A stretch of 17,848 bases of DNA, taken from an uncultured Collinsella sp. (GTDB lineage: Bacteria > Actinomycetota > Coriobacteriia > Coriobacteriales > Coriobacteriaceae). A program made the position numbers and the translations under genes. Under the pieces are notes generated by a model. The model did not search any database. It was not told where the DNA came from and saw only the letters and a program-made list of their open reading frames with translations. Every line of letters starts with the position of its first letter. Positions within the stretch are counted from its first letter, which is position 1. Of the stretch, positions 1 to 7,678 are shown one piece after another. The DNA lies in NCBI GenBank assembly GCA_900542175.1, contig UQNC01000039.1, positions 1 to 17,848 on the forward strand, in the 5' to 3' direction.

Positions 1-1123
1 GCTTGCGGCGGCGACGGCCGCCAGCGGCCTCCTCGGCCTCAGGCGTTGCGGCATTGCCACGGCCCTTTCCGCGGCCACGGCTCTCGCCCTGGCTCTGACC
101 GGCGCGAGCATCGGATTCGGCATCGCGACGACGACGCTTGGGCATCGACGTACCGGCCAGACGGTCGGCGCTCGACAGGCCATCGCCCACGTCGACGCCG
201 TTCTCGCGGTCGAGCTCCATGAGCGCCAGGCGCATCTCGGGCGACTCGATGCGCTCGAGCACATCGCGCGTCACGCAGTCGGGGCGGCAATTGCAGCCCT
301 GCTCGGCAGCCTTCTTCTTGCAGCCCTCCGAGCAGGTCATATCGGCCAGGTTGACCTTAAAGACTTTGCCGTTCTCCAGGCGCAGCACCAGCTGCTCACG
401 CGGCGTGTCATATTCCTGAATACGCGCCTTGCCGAGCGGCGTATCGATGAGCGTCTTCTTTTTGGGCGCGCGGCTCTTAAAGTCCTTGTAGGCCTCGAAC
501 TCGTAGCGCAGGCAGCACATCAGGCGGCCGCACACGCCGCTGATCTTGGACGAGTTGAGCGGCAGGTCCTGCTCTTTTGCCATGCGGATCGAGACGGGCT
601 CAAACTGTCCGCCAAAGCGCGTGCAACAGAGCTCCTGTCCGCACTGGGCATAGCCGCCCACCAGGCGGGTCTCGTCGCGCACGCCGATCTGGCGCATGTC
701 GACGCGAATGTGCAGCGTCGAGGAAAGGTCCTTGACGAGCTGACGAAAATCGACGCGCTCCTCGGCCGCAAAATAGAACACGGCCTTCTCGCCGCCAAAC
801 AGGTACTCCACGCCGACCGGCTTCATCTCGAGGTCGAGCTCCTTGACCAGGCGACGGAAATCGACCATGGCCTCGTCGCCCTGGATGGCCAGATCATCGG
901 CAAGCTGCAGGTCGATGTCGCTCGCCACGCGCAGCACGGGCTTGAGCGGCTGGCCGATCTCGTCCTGCGGTACCTCGAAGGGATCGGCCGTGACCAGGCC
1001 GATCTCGGTTCCGCGCTCGGTGGAGCAGATGGCATAATCGGCCTCGAGGATATCCAAATCCTGCGGGTCGAACCACAGGTCGCGCGAGGCGTAGGTAAAC
1101 TTAACGGGTACGACTAACGGCAT
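1..1123 (-). CDS. ricT: PSP1-domain protein, RicT/YaaT family (3' end cut by window edge)
   Basis: The reading frame starts at ATG 1121-1123 and stays open to the window edge, giving 374 residues without a stop. It has the PSP1 core signature: GVRDETRLVGGYAQCGQELCC around residues 147-167 and KISGVCGRLMCCLRYE around 193-208, with Cys161, 166, 167, 198, 203 and 204. In Bacillus, RicT (YaaT) forms the Fe-S-containing RicAFT complex, which assists RNase Y processing and affects sporulation and competence. RicA and RicF partners are not in this window. After the core there is a second cysteine cluster (C264, C268, C277, C279, C283), then an Arg/Gly/Lys-rich tail that looks disordered. The start overlaps the holB stop by 10 nt, and AGGAAGG lies just upstream inside holB, so translational coupling is likely. 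The family call is firm; the role in a non-sporulating relative is inferred. Confidence 0.9.
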   Translation of the reverse strand, partial: MPLVVPVKFTYASRDLWFDPQDLDILEADYAICSTERGTEIGLVTADPFEVPQDEIGQPLKPVLRVASDIDLQLADDLAIQGDEAMVDFRRLVKELDLEMKPVGVEYLFGGEKAVFYFAAEERVDFRQLVKDLSSTLHIRVDMRQIGVRDETRLVGGYAQCGQELCCTRFGGQFEPVSIRMAKEQDLPLNSSKISGVCGRLMCCLRYEFEAYKDFKSRAPKKKTLIDTPLGKARIQEYDTPREQLVLRLENGKVFKVNLADMTCSEGCKKKAAEQGCNCRPDCVTRDVLERIESPEMRLALMELDRENGVDVGDGLSSADRLAGTSMPKRRRRDAESDARAGQSQGESRGRGKGRGNAATPEAEEAAGGRRRRK

Positions 1124-2241
1124 TTCAGTGCCTTCCTGATATCGAACAGCATGACCTCGATGGCCAGCTGGGGAGTAACGTTTCTGGCGATGTTGCGCTC
1201 GGCGGTTGCGACCGCTTCGAGCGCCTGGGTGGCACCCGCAACATTGGTCGCGGCGGCAAGCCGACCGATCGTGTCGCGCACATCCTCGTTCACGACGTCG
1301 GCCGCCTCATCCTGAAGCGTCAGCAGCACGTCGCGCATGAGCGTCCGCGCGCTCGCCAGCGCTTCCATGATACCCGAACGCTCGCGCGCGTTGAGTTCGC
1401 GCTTGTTGCGGTCCTCAAGCTGCTTCAATGCTCCACGCGACAGGTAGTCGGCATTTTGCTCGAGCACCTTTTCCTGCGTGGACTTGACCTCGGCCAACGG
1501 CGCCTTGACGGCGACGATGAGCGACTTGGCACGGCTGAGTACATCGGCCTCGTCGGCGGCAATGAGTGAGTCGATGGCACGGATCATCTGGCGACGGGCG
1601 TCCTGGCGCTCGGCGCTCTTGAGGAACTCGATACCACGCGTGGGGCTTCCCGCCACGGCGACGGCCATGCGGCAGCGCGCGGGATCCTGCCCGGTGGCGC
1701 GGCTCACGACCTGCGCGGCCACGGTGGGAGACACCAGCCGAAACGGCACACACTGGCAGCGGCTCACGATGGTGGGCAGCATCACGTCTGCCGAGGTACC
1801 CAACAGGATGAACATGACGCCCTCGGGCGGCTCCTCGAGCGTTTTGAGCAGCGCGTTGGCGGTGTTGGCGCGCAGCTGCTCGGCACGGTCGATGATGTAG
1901 ACCTTTGCCTTGGCGCGGATGGGCGCCAGCGGCACGTCGTCGAGCAGCTCGCGGGTCTGGGCGATGAGGTAACCCGTGGCGCTCTCGGGCGTGTAATAGT
2001 GCACGTCGGGATGCGTATGTCGAGAGACGCGCACGCAGCTGTCGCATGCGCCGCAGCCGTCCTGCTCGCACAGGAAGGCTTGGGCGAGCGCCCACGCGGC
2101 GTCGAGCTTGCCCGCGCCGGGCGCGCCCAAAAACAGGTAGGCGTGCGACGCGCGACCGCTAGCGACGGCATTGGTCAAAAAGTCGCGCACGCGCTCTTGG
2201 GTGTCGAGCTTGGCCAGCAGGCTTGCCTGAGCGGGGGCCAT
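1114..2241 (-). CDS. holB: DNA polymerase III subunit delta' (clamp loader)
   Basis: This is the AAA+ delta' subunit of the replicase clamp loader, 375 residues. Visible features are a P-loop-like GAPGAGKLD (39-47), a four-cysteine zinc module (C58, C63, C66, C69), a Walker-B-like VYIIDRAEQL (114-123), NALLKTLEEPP (129-139) and the SRC motif at 160-162. The residue after the P-loop lysine is Leu rather than Ser/Thr; delta' subunits usually do not hydrolyse ATP, so this fits the family. The start at 2241 is chosen because AAGGAGG (2251-2257) is 9 nt upstream and the tmk stop is only 1 nt away; a longer frame from 2301 would overlap tmk. The order tmk-holB-ricT matches the Bacillus tmk...holB-yaaT region. 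The C-terminal third is less conserved. Confidence 0.93.
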   Translation of the reverse strand: MAPAQASLLAKLDTQERVRDFLTNAVASGRASHAYLFLGAPGAGKLDAAWALAQAFLCEQDGCGACDSCVRVSRHTHPDVHYYTPESATGYLIAQTRELLDDVPLAPIRAKAKVYIIDRAEQLRANTANALLKTLEEPPEGVMFILLGTSADVMLPTIVSRCQCVPFRLVSPTVAAQVVSRATGQDPARCRMAVAVAGSPTRGIEFLKSAERQDARRQMIRAIDSLIAADEADVLSRAKSLIVAVKAPLAEVKSTQEKVLEQNADYLSRGALKQLEDRNKRELNARERSGIMEALASARTLMRDVLLTLQDEAADVVNEDVRDTIGRLAAATNVAGATQALEAVATAERNIARNVTPQLAIEVMLFDIRKALKCR

Positions 2242-2242
2242 G

Positions 2243-2926
2243 CTACTCGGCCTCCTTGGCAAGCGCGGCGGCAACGGCTTCCTGCGGAATGTCGAGACCA
2301 TACGCGCGAACCTGCTCGACCGTCTTCTCGAAGACTTCCTCGACGGTCGCAGTGGCGTCGATGAGCTTTACGCGGTTTGGCTCCTCGGCAGCGATTGCGC
2401 AAAAGCCCTGGTAGACACGCTCCTGGAATGCCACGCCTTTTGCCTCCATGCGATCTGCCGCGCCACGGGCTGCCATGCGCAGCGCCGCCTGCTCGGGCGC
2501 GATGTGATAGACGAGTGTGAGCGCCGGGTGCGTACCCGCGACGGCCAGGTTGTTGGCGTCGCGCACTATCTGGCGATCGAGGCCATCGGCAAACGCCTGG
2601 TAGCAGGTCGTGGAATCGTAGAAGCGATCGCACAGGACCACCTTGCCGGCAGCGAGGGCGGGCGCGATGACCTCGTGCACCAGCTGGGCACGCGCAGCCT
2701 CGTAGAGCAACAGCTCGCAGGTATCGCCCATCGTCGTGTTGGCAGGGTCGAGCAGCAGGGCGCGAATCTTTTCGCTGATGGCAGTGCCGCCCGGCTCACG
2801 CAGGGTCACAACCTGGTAGCCGGCAAGGTCGAGCGCCCGGGCAAGCAGGCGCGCCTGCGTGGACTTGCCGGCACCGTCGACGCCCTCGAGCGTGATAAAG
2901 CTATGTTGAGCAGGCTCAAAAGCCAT
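2243..2926 (-). CDS. tmk: Thymidylate kinase (dTMP kinase)
   Basis: It phosphorylates dTMP to dTDP in the cytoplasm, a step in dTTP synthesis. The 227-residue length is typical. Motifs are the P-loop EGVDGAGKST (14-23), REPGGT (44-49), the DRFYDSTTCYQ block (100-110; DRY/DRF is the family signature) and a LID-like segment RGAADRMEAKG (154-164). The ATG at 2924-2926 has AGGAAGGGG about 9 nt upstream. It is the first gene of the minus-strand tmk-holB-ricT cluster and is preceded by an extended -10 promoter at 2963-2968. The C-terminal Ala/Glu-rich tail is unremarkable. Confidence 0.96.
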   Translation of the reverse strand: MAFEPAQHSFITLEGVDGAGKSTQARLLARALDLAGYQVVTLREPGGTAISEKIRALLLDPANTTMGDTCELLLYEAARAQLVHEVIAPALAAGKVVLCDRFYDSTTCYQAFADGLDRQIVRDANNLAVAGTHPALTLVYHIAPEQAALRMAARGAADRMEAKGVAFQERVYQGFCAIAAEEPNRVKLIDATATVEEVFEKTVEQVRAYGLDIPQEAVAAALAKEAE

Positions 2927-2962
2927 GGGCGCAGCCCCTTCCTACAAGGCGCGTAAATGCGA

Positions 2963-2970
2963 GTTATAGC
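2963..2970 (-). promoter_or_regulatory. Extended -10 promoter for tmk operon
   Basis: On the minus strand TGC-TATAAC forms an extended -10 (TGn plus 5/6 match to TATAAT). Transcription would start near 2956, about 30 nt before the tmk ATG. No good -35 hexamer is visible, which is acceptable for an extended -10 promoter. Confidence 0.5.
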
Positions 2971-3031
2971 AACCAAGCCATGATACCCCAGTGCTCGGCA
3001 CGTCCCCAATGGCTAAAGGCGCCTTTCCAGA

Positions 3032-3096
3032 GTTGCGGTTAAATAGGGACTGATTGAAGCTCTGAGACCGCCAAACAGTCCCTATTTCACCGCAAC
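3032..3096. repeat. Long inverted repeat with AAATAGGGACTG core
   Basis: Two 21-nt arms, 3032-3052 and 3076-3096, are reverse complements with one mismatch (arms contain GTTGCGGT and AAATAGGGACTG). A 23-nt loop separates them. The hairpin sits between the divergent tmk and zinc-ribbon promoters and has no T-tract, so it is unlikely to be an intrinsic terminator. It shares the AGGGAC core with the inverted repeats at 4169-4226 and 15723-15780. A short GTCCCC and a 12-bp palindrome AAAGGCGCCTTT (3015-3026) lie just to its left. It resembles REP/BIME-type intergenic elements; that classification is inferred. Confidence 0.75.
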
Positions 3097-3123
3097 GTAT
3101 GATGGGGAATTTTGGATGCTGGG

Positions 3124-3129
3124 TATAAT
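3124..3129 (+). promoter_or_regulatory. -10 element for the zinc-ribbon gene
   Basis: A perfect TATAAT lies 38 nt upstream of the ATG at 3167, so the leader would be about 30 nt. The -35 region (around 3100-3106) is a poor match, so the assignment rests on the -10 and its position. Confidence 0.45.
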
Positions 3130-3166
3130 CGTCGTATTGCATTGAAATGTGGCGAAAGGAGTGGCA

Positions 3167-4150
3167 ATGTCTCGGTATTGCGCCTCGTGCGGCAAGCTTC
3201 TTGAAGATAATGCCAAGTTCTGCACCTCGTGCGGTGCACCCGTTGAGCAAACAGCCGCGAGCGATAGCCAGCCCGCTTTTGAGCAGACCGGCTCCCTTGA
3301 TACGCCGCAAGCCAAGGCGGACGACCCCCTCGCCTATAGCCCCGACCCCGCCGCAAGGACCGAAGCCGTCGAGACCACGCAGCGCATACCCGTCGCGAGC
3401 GGCTCGCCCCAACAGCAGCCGGCTCCCGCATACGCGCCCGCTTCGCCACAGACCCCCGTTCCCAAAAAAAGCGGCACCGGGCCGCTTATCGCCGTTATCG
3501 TTGTGCTGGTGGCGATCATCATCGCCCTGGTCATCTTCTTTGCGATCAGACCGTTCGACAACGCCGCCACGCAGACGACTGCCGAGGTAGCTAAGCTGCA
3601 CCATGACGTCGACGACGATGACCTAAAGCCTCTCGGCAATCCCAACAGCCTGTACGACGATGATGACGATGACGACGAGGATGGCGGCGAAGCAACGCTC
3701 TCCGAGCAGAACCTCTACCGTCGCCTGAGCGAATACTACGACCTGCTCGAAGATCTCGACAGCCAGGTCCGTGGCTGCGCGCAGAACTTCAACGGCAACT
3801 ATCTGGAAGAGGATCGAACCACCCGTCAAAATCTCGCCGACGTCGCCGAGCGCACGGAGGACACCATCGAGCAGTATTACGACATCGTCGAGGACCTGGA
3901 CGTCCCGACGAGCTCCAAGAACTACAGCTCCTGGAAGGATATCATCGCCCTGTACGACGACCTGGATCACCGCATTGACGCAATCTGTGATGCCTGGGAG
4001 ATCAGCCTGAAATACGCCAAGCCTGCGGACCACAAGAATGAGATCGTGGCGCCGCTGTCGCGCGACAACGTGGCGGGCACCAATGACAATAAGTACCGCC
4101 TAGACTTTGAGGAGCGCTATCCCGGCGCTAAGCCTGTCGAGGTGAACTAG
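3167..4150 (+). CDS. Zinc-ribbon, single-pass membrane protein of unknown function
   Basis: The 327-residue protein begins with a zinc ribbon (C5-x2-C8 and C19-x2-C22, in YCASCGK and FCTSCGAP). A Pro/Gln/Ala-rich linker follows to about residue 100, then one strongly hydrophobic segment (about 105-126). Beyond it lies a very acidic outer region with seven consecutive aspartates (164-170) and a likely helical, Asp/Glu/Tyr-rich domain (about 180-290). The N-terminal ribbon is predicted to be cytosolic and the acidic part extracellular. The ATG at 3167 is chosen over an in-frame GTG at 3149 because AAAGGAG (3155-3161) sits 5 nt upstream of it. The gene is monocistronic and converges on topA. Zinc-ribbon membrane proteins of this layout are common in Gram-positives, but no specific function can be assigned. 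Confidence 0.85.
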   Translation: MSRYCASCGKLLEDNAKFCTSCGAPVEQTAASDSQPAFEQTGSLDTPQAKADDPLAYSPDPAARTEAVETTQRIPVASGSPQQQPAPAYAPASPQTPVPKKSGTGPLIAVIVVLVAIIIALVIFFAIRPFDNAATQTTAEVAKLHHDVDDDDLKPLGNPNSLYDDDDDDDEDGGEATLSEQNLYRRLSEYYDLLEDLDSQVRGCAQNFNGNYLEEDRTTRQNLADVAERTEDTIEQYYDIVEDLDVPTSSKNYSSWKDIIALYDDLDHRIDAICDAWEISLKYAKPADHKNEIVAPLSRDNVAGTNDNKYRLDFEERYPGAKPVEVN

Positions 4151-4168
4151 CGCTTTGTCGTTCCCGAG

Positions 4169-4226
4169 CCGGCAGTTAGGGACGTTCCTAAACTGCCGGC
4201 AGAAAAGGAACGTCCCTAACTGCCGG
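4169..4226. repeat. Perfect 21-bp inverted repeat with AGTTAGGGACGTTCCT core
   Basis: Arms 4169-4189 and 4206-4226 are perfect reverse complements around a 16-nt loop. The loop carries a third copy of the end motif (AACTGCCGGC, 4191-4200). The sequence could therefore fold either as one long hairpin or as two shorter ones: 4168-4177 with 4191-4200, and 4196-4202 with 4220-4226. It lies between convergent genes, next to but separate from a terminator. It shares the AGGGAC core with the other intergenic hairpins here. Confidence 0.8.
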
Positions 4227-4230
4227 TCAA

Positions 4231-4268
4231 AAAAACGAGCGAGGATCATGGGACCCTCGCTCGTTTTT
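4231..4268. terminator. Bidirectional intrinsic terminator
   Basis: Perfect 14-bp stem (4231-4244 with 4255-4268), 10-nt loop, arms AAAAACGAGCGAGG and complement. The plus strand ends in T5. The minus strand ends in T7 (A-run 4229-4235). It lies between the convergent zinc-ribbon gene and topA and can end both transcripts. Confidence 0.9.
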
Positions 4269-4290
4269 GGGCACTGTTTCGACTGCGCCG

Positions 4291-6885
4291 TTACTTGTCG
4301 GAGGCTGCTTTCTTGGCAGTCGACTTCTTCGCGGTCGTCTTCTTGGCGGCAGTGGCTTTCTTAGCCGTGGTCTTCTTGGCCGCCGTCGTCTTCTTTGCCG
4401 AGCTCGCCTTAGTCGCGGTCTTGCGGCCGCGGGCGGGCTTCTTCTCCTTGGTCGGGCAGTCCATGTTCACGCAGATGCGCCACGGGCCGCGCGCCGTGTT
4501 GACCACCACGATGGGAGCGCCGCACTCGGGGCAGGTCTCACCCGTCGCCTCGAGCTTACCGCGCGCCGGTAGAGGATAGCTCACGCCACAGTCATCGTAG
4601 TTGGTGCAGCGGATAAAGCGCTTGCCGCTCTTCTCGCTCTTGTGCGCGATCAGGTCGCCATGGCGTCCGGCCTCGGCGCACACCTTGCACTCGCCCACCT
4701 TAAGGTCAGGCTCGTAGTTGGTGGGGCACCTCGGGTTCACGCAGATCTCGAAAGCCTTCTGGCGGAACGGCTGACACTTGATGCGCGGCGCACCGCACTC
4801 GGGGCACACGGCGGCCTCGCCCTCGAGCGGGCTCACCTTGACGCCGCTCGGGACCGGATAGGTCACGTCGCAGTCGGGCCAGCCCATGCAGCCGATAAAG
4901 CTGCCACGGGTCTTGGCGCTCGTCTTCATAACCAGGTCCTTGCCGCACTTGGGGCAGGCGCCCACGCGCGCATCAGCCGTGACGGCGTCGCTGATGGCGT
5001 CGCCGAGCTCCTGCGTATGCTTGAGCAGCTCGTCGAGCACGCCGGCCAGCAGCGCACGCGAGTGCGTCACGACATGCTCTTCGGTGTCCTCGCCGCGCTC
5101 GACGCGAGTCATGTCGCCGTCGAGCTCGCTGGTCATATCGGGGCTCGTTATGCGCGGGGCAAACTGCGTCAGCGCGTCGATGATGGCGATGCCCAGCTGG
5201 CTCGGCTCAACGGGATCGTTTTTGAGATAGCGCACGGCATACAGGCGCTCGATGATGCTCGCGCGCGTGGACTTGGTGCCCAGGCCGCGCTTTTCCATCT
5301 CCTGCACGAGCTTGCCCTGGCCGTAGCGCGCGGGCGGCTCGGTCTGCTTGGCCTCAAGCTTAATGTCGAACACGTCGACCGTGTCACCCTGCTCTAGCGG
5401 CGGCATCTGCTCGTCGCGCTTGAGTCCGTACGGGTACGCCTCGCGGAAACCCGGGGTCACGAGCACATCGCCCGAAGCCACGAACGGCTCACCGTTCACG
5501 TCGAGCTCGAGCTTAGTGTTTTCGATGGTCGCGGGACCCATAAGCGTCGCTAGGAAGCGGCGGGCGATGAGGTCGTAGAGCTTGCGTTGGCCGCCGTCGA
5601 GCGTGGACGGATCGCCCTCGCCCGTGGGATAGATAGGCGGGTGGTCGGTGGTCTCGACTTTGCCGCGCGTGGGCTTCATAGGGCCGGCGAGCACCTTTTT
5701 GCACACGGGCGCCAGCGCCGGGTTGATCTTTGCCAGGTCGCTCACCACGGCGCCCAGATCGAGCGTCGCGGGGTACACGGTGTTGTCGACACGCGGGTAG
5801 CTGATGAGGCCCGCCATGTAGAGGGACTCGGCGATGCGCATGGTACGCGCAGGCGAGATACCCTCGGCTGCGGCGGCAGCCTGCAGCGAGGTGGTCGCAA
5901 ACGGCGTGGGCGGCTGCTGCTTGCGCGAGCGCTTGGTCACCGCGGCGACGGTTGCCGTCTTGGCACCGTCAACGTGACCGTACGCCGTCTCAGCAGCATC
6001 CTTGTCGGTAAAGCGCGCCGTCTTGTGCGCGATCTTAAAGCGATCGTCCTCGGCAGCGCCTTGCGCGGCGCCCATGCCGCGAATCTGCCAATAGTCCTCG
6101 GGCACAAACGCCATGCGCTCGCGTTCGCGCTCGACCACCAGGGCAAGCGTCGGCGTCTGCACGCGGCCGGCGGAACGCACGTTGCCAAAGCCGCCAAACT
6201 TGGCGAGCGTCAGGTAGCGCGTGAGCACCGCACCCCAAATGAGGTCGATGTGCTGACGGCTCTCGCCGGCGTCGGCCAGGTTCTGGTCGAGCGAGACAAG
6301 GTTATCGAAGGCCTGCGTGATCTCGGCCTTGGTAAACGAAGAATACTGGGCGCGGGCGACCGGCAAGTCGGGCGCCACCTCGCGCACCTTGTTGAGGGCG
6401 TCCGAACCGATCAGCTCGCCCTCGCGATCGAAGTCCGTGGCAATGATGACGCTGTCGGACTTTTTGGCGAGGTTCTTAAGCGAGCGAATGAGCTCTTTCT
6501 CAGCCGGCAACTTAATGACGGGCGCCCAGGTGAGGTAAGGCAGACTCTCGAGCTTCCAGCCCTTAATGGAGATGCCATCGGCAAGGAACGGCTTACGCTT
6601 GGTGTCGTAAGGCGGACGCGCCAGGCCATCGGGCATGTCGGCCGGCAGTATCTCGCCGTCCTCGGTGACCGAATACCAGCCCAGCTTTTTATCGAACAGC
6701 ACGCTGTCGCAAAAATCAGGCGCAAGGATGTGACCGGCAAGGCCGATCGTCACGCACTCCTCGCCCTTCCACTCAAAGCGGTAGATGGCGGTGTTGTACA
6801 CCTTGTCCTTTTTGGGCTTACCCGTGGACAGACGCTCGGCGATCTGACGCGCGGCGTCGTTTTTCTCGGCGATGATGAGCTTCAA
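4291..6885 (-). CDS. topA: Type IA DNA topoisomerase with four zinc fingers and a lysine-rich tail
   Basis: It relaxes negative supercoils by cutting and resealing one DNA strand. The 864-residue protein opens with a Toprim domain (IIAEKNDAAR; acidic triad ATDFDREGELIG, D151, D153, E156). The active-site tyrosine is Tyr363 in GLISYPRVDNTVYP. The C-terminus has four CxxC...C zinc-finger modules (GACPKCG, VCPECGAP, ECKVCAEAG, TCPECGAP). A histone-H1-like tail of KKTTAKK/AKKS repeats occupies the last roughly 45 residues. FDREGELIG and the short spacing resemble archaeal topoisomerase I more than the E. coli enzyme; topoisomerase III is an alternative name. Bacterial enzymes usually have YPRT at the tyrosine, whereas this has YPRV. 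The start is TTG (6883-6885) with AGGAG about 7 nt upstream. It sits 54 nt after hypB and is probably cotranscribed. Confidence 0.9.
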   Translation of the reverse strand: MKLIIAEKNDAARQIAERLSTGKPKKDKVYNTAIYRFEWKGEECVTIGLAGHILAPDFCDSVLFDKKLGWYSVTEDGEILPADMPDGLARPPYDTKRKPFLADGISIKGWKLESLPYLTWAPVIKLPAEKELIRSLKNLAKKSDSVIIATDFDREGELIGSDALNKVREVAPDLPVARAQYSSFTKAEITQAFDNLVSLDQNLADAGESRQHIDLIWGAVLTRYLTLAKFGGFGNVRSAGRVQTPTLALVVERERERMAFVPEDYWQIRGMGAAQGAAEDDRFKIAHKTARFTDKDAAETAYGHVDGAKTATVAAVTKRSRKQQPPTPFATTSLQAAAAAEGISPARTMRIAESLYMAGLISYPRVDNTVYPATLDLGAVVSDLAKINPALAPVCKKVLAGPMKPTRGKVETTDHPPIYPTGEGDPSTLDGGQRKLYDLIARRFLATLMGPATIENTKLELDVNGEPFVASGDVLVTPGFREAYPYGLKRDEQMPPLEQGDTVDVFDIKLEAKQTEPPARYGQGKLVQEMEKRGLGTKSTRASIIERLYAVRYLKNDPVEPSQLGIAIIDALTQFAPRITSPDMTSELDGDMTRVERGEDTEEHVVTHSRALLAGVLDELLKHTQELGDAISDAVTADARVGACPKCGKDLVMKTSAKTRGSFIGCMGWPDCDVTYPVPSGVKVSPLEGEAAVCPECGAPRIKCQPFRQKAFEICVNPRCPTNYEPDLKVGECKVCAEAGRHGDLIAHKSEKSGKRFIRCTNYDDCGVSYPLPARGKLEATGETCPECGAPIVVVNTARGPWRICVNMDCPTKEKKPARGRKTATKASSAKKTTAAKKTTAKKATAAKKTTAKKSTAKKAASDK

Positions 6886-6896
6886 AAGAGGCTCCT
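6886..6896 (-). promoter_or_regulatory. Ribosome binding site deciding the TTG start of topA
   Basis: On the minus strand TAGGAG precedes TTG at 6883-6885 by about 7 nt. The protein aligns with the family from this TTG (KLIIAEKNDAA), and no upstream ATG or GTG fits better. Confidence 0.65.
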
Positions 6897-6939
6897 ATCT
6901 CGTATCTCTGCGGCTACGCCCGCCCGTATGGCGGCCGAC

Positions 6940-7623
6940 TTACGCCCTTGCTTGCTCGATCTGCCCGATGAGCCAATCGCACCAGGCATCCATGCCCTCG
7001 CCCTTGCGCGCGCTCACGGCAAACCGCGGCGCCTGCGGATTGAGGTCATCGAGTGTCTTAGTATACCTATCCATGTCAAAATCGAAAGCCGGAGCCACGT
7101 CGACCTTGTTGAGCAGCTGCGCGCCGGCGTGTTGGAAGATGCCCGGGTACTTGATGGGCTTGTCGTCGCCCTCGGGCACCGAAAGAATCATGATGGACAG
7201 GTTCTCGCCCAGGTCAAAGTCGACCGGGCAGACCAGGTTGCCCACATTTTCGATAAAGATGACGTCGATGTTTTCCAGACCCACAGCCTGGTCGAACGCG
7301 TCGACGGCCTCCATGATCATGTTGCCCTCGAGGTGGCACAGGCCCCCCGTGTTGATCTGGATGGCAGGCATGCCGGCTTCCTTCATGGTGATGGCGTCGA
7401 CGTCCGAGGCGATGTCGCCCTCGATGACGGCGCAGCGCAGGCCCGCCTTGTCACGCAGGCGCTCGTTGGTGCCCAGGATCGTGGTGGTCTTGCCCGAGCC
7501 AGGGCTCGACAAGACGTTGATCACATAGGTGCCTGCCTCATTAAATCGCTGACGCAGCTGATCTGCCAGGCGCTCATTGCGCGACAGGATCGGCGACGCG
7601 ATATCAATCGTTTTCTCAGCCAT
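6940..7623 (-). CDS. hypB: Hydrogenase/urease nickel-insertion GTPase HypB
   Basis: HypB is a G3E GTPase that, with HypA, delivers nickel to NiFe hydrogenase (and in some bacteria urease) precursors. Over 227 residues there is a P-loop SSPGSGKTTT (39-48), EGDIASDVDA (68-77), the metal-site CHLEG (C96, H97), ENVGNLVCP (125-133) and the base-specificity motif LNKVD (171-175). There is no N-terminal His-rich nickel-storage stretch. The ATG at 7621-7623 has AAGGAG about 8 nt upstream. It follows hypA after 55 nt and is in line with tatA-tatC upstream. hypC, D, E, F and hydrogenase subunits are not in the window, so the client enzyme is unknown. Confidence 0.95.
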   Translation of the reverse strand: MAEKTIDIASPILSRNERLADQLRQRFNEAGTYVINVLSSPGSGKTTTILGTNERLRDKAGLRCAVIEGDIASDVDAITMKEAGMPAIQINTGGLCHLEGNMIMEAVDAFDQAVGLENIDVIFIENVGNLVCPVDFDLGENLSIMILSVPEGDDKPIKYPGIFQHAGAQLLNKVDVAPAFDFDMDRYTKTLDDLNPQAPRFAVSARKGEGMDAWCDWLIGQIEQARA

Positions 7624-7678
7624 ACTCAGCGCTCCTTACTTTTGCCCCTTTATACCCCGTCCCCAGGTGGCTGATGGG

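Noticed and set aside
2242..2301. N-terminal extension of holB to 2301
   Set aside because: The added residues overlap tmk and are not delta'-like; AAGGAGG supports the start at 2241.
5587..7674. 695-codon plus-strand ORF opposite topA and hypB
   Set aside because: It is the GC-rich mirror of strongly conserved minus-strand genes, and its translation is Arg/His/Gly-rich with no family motif.
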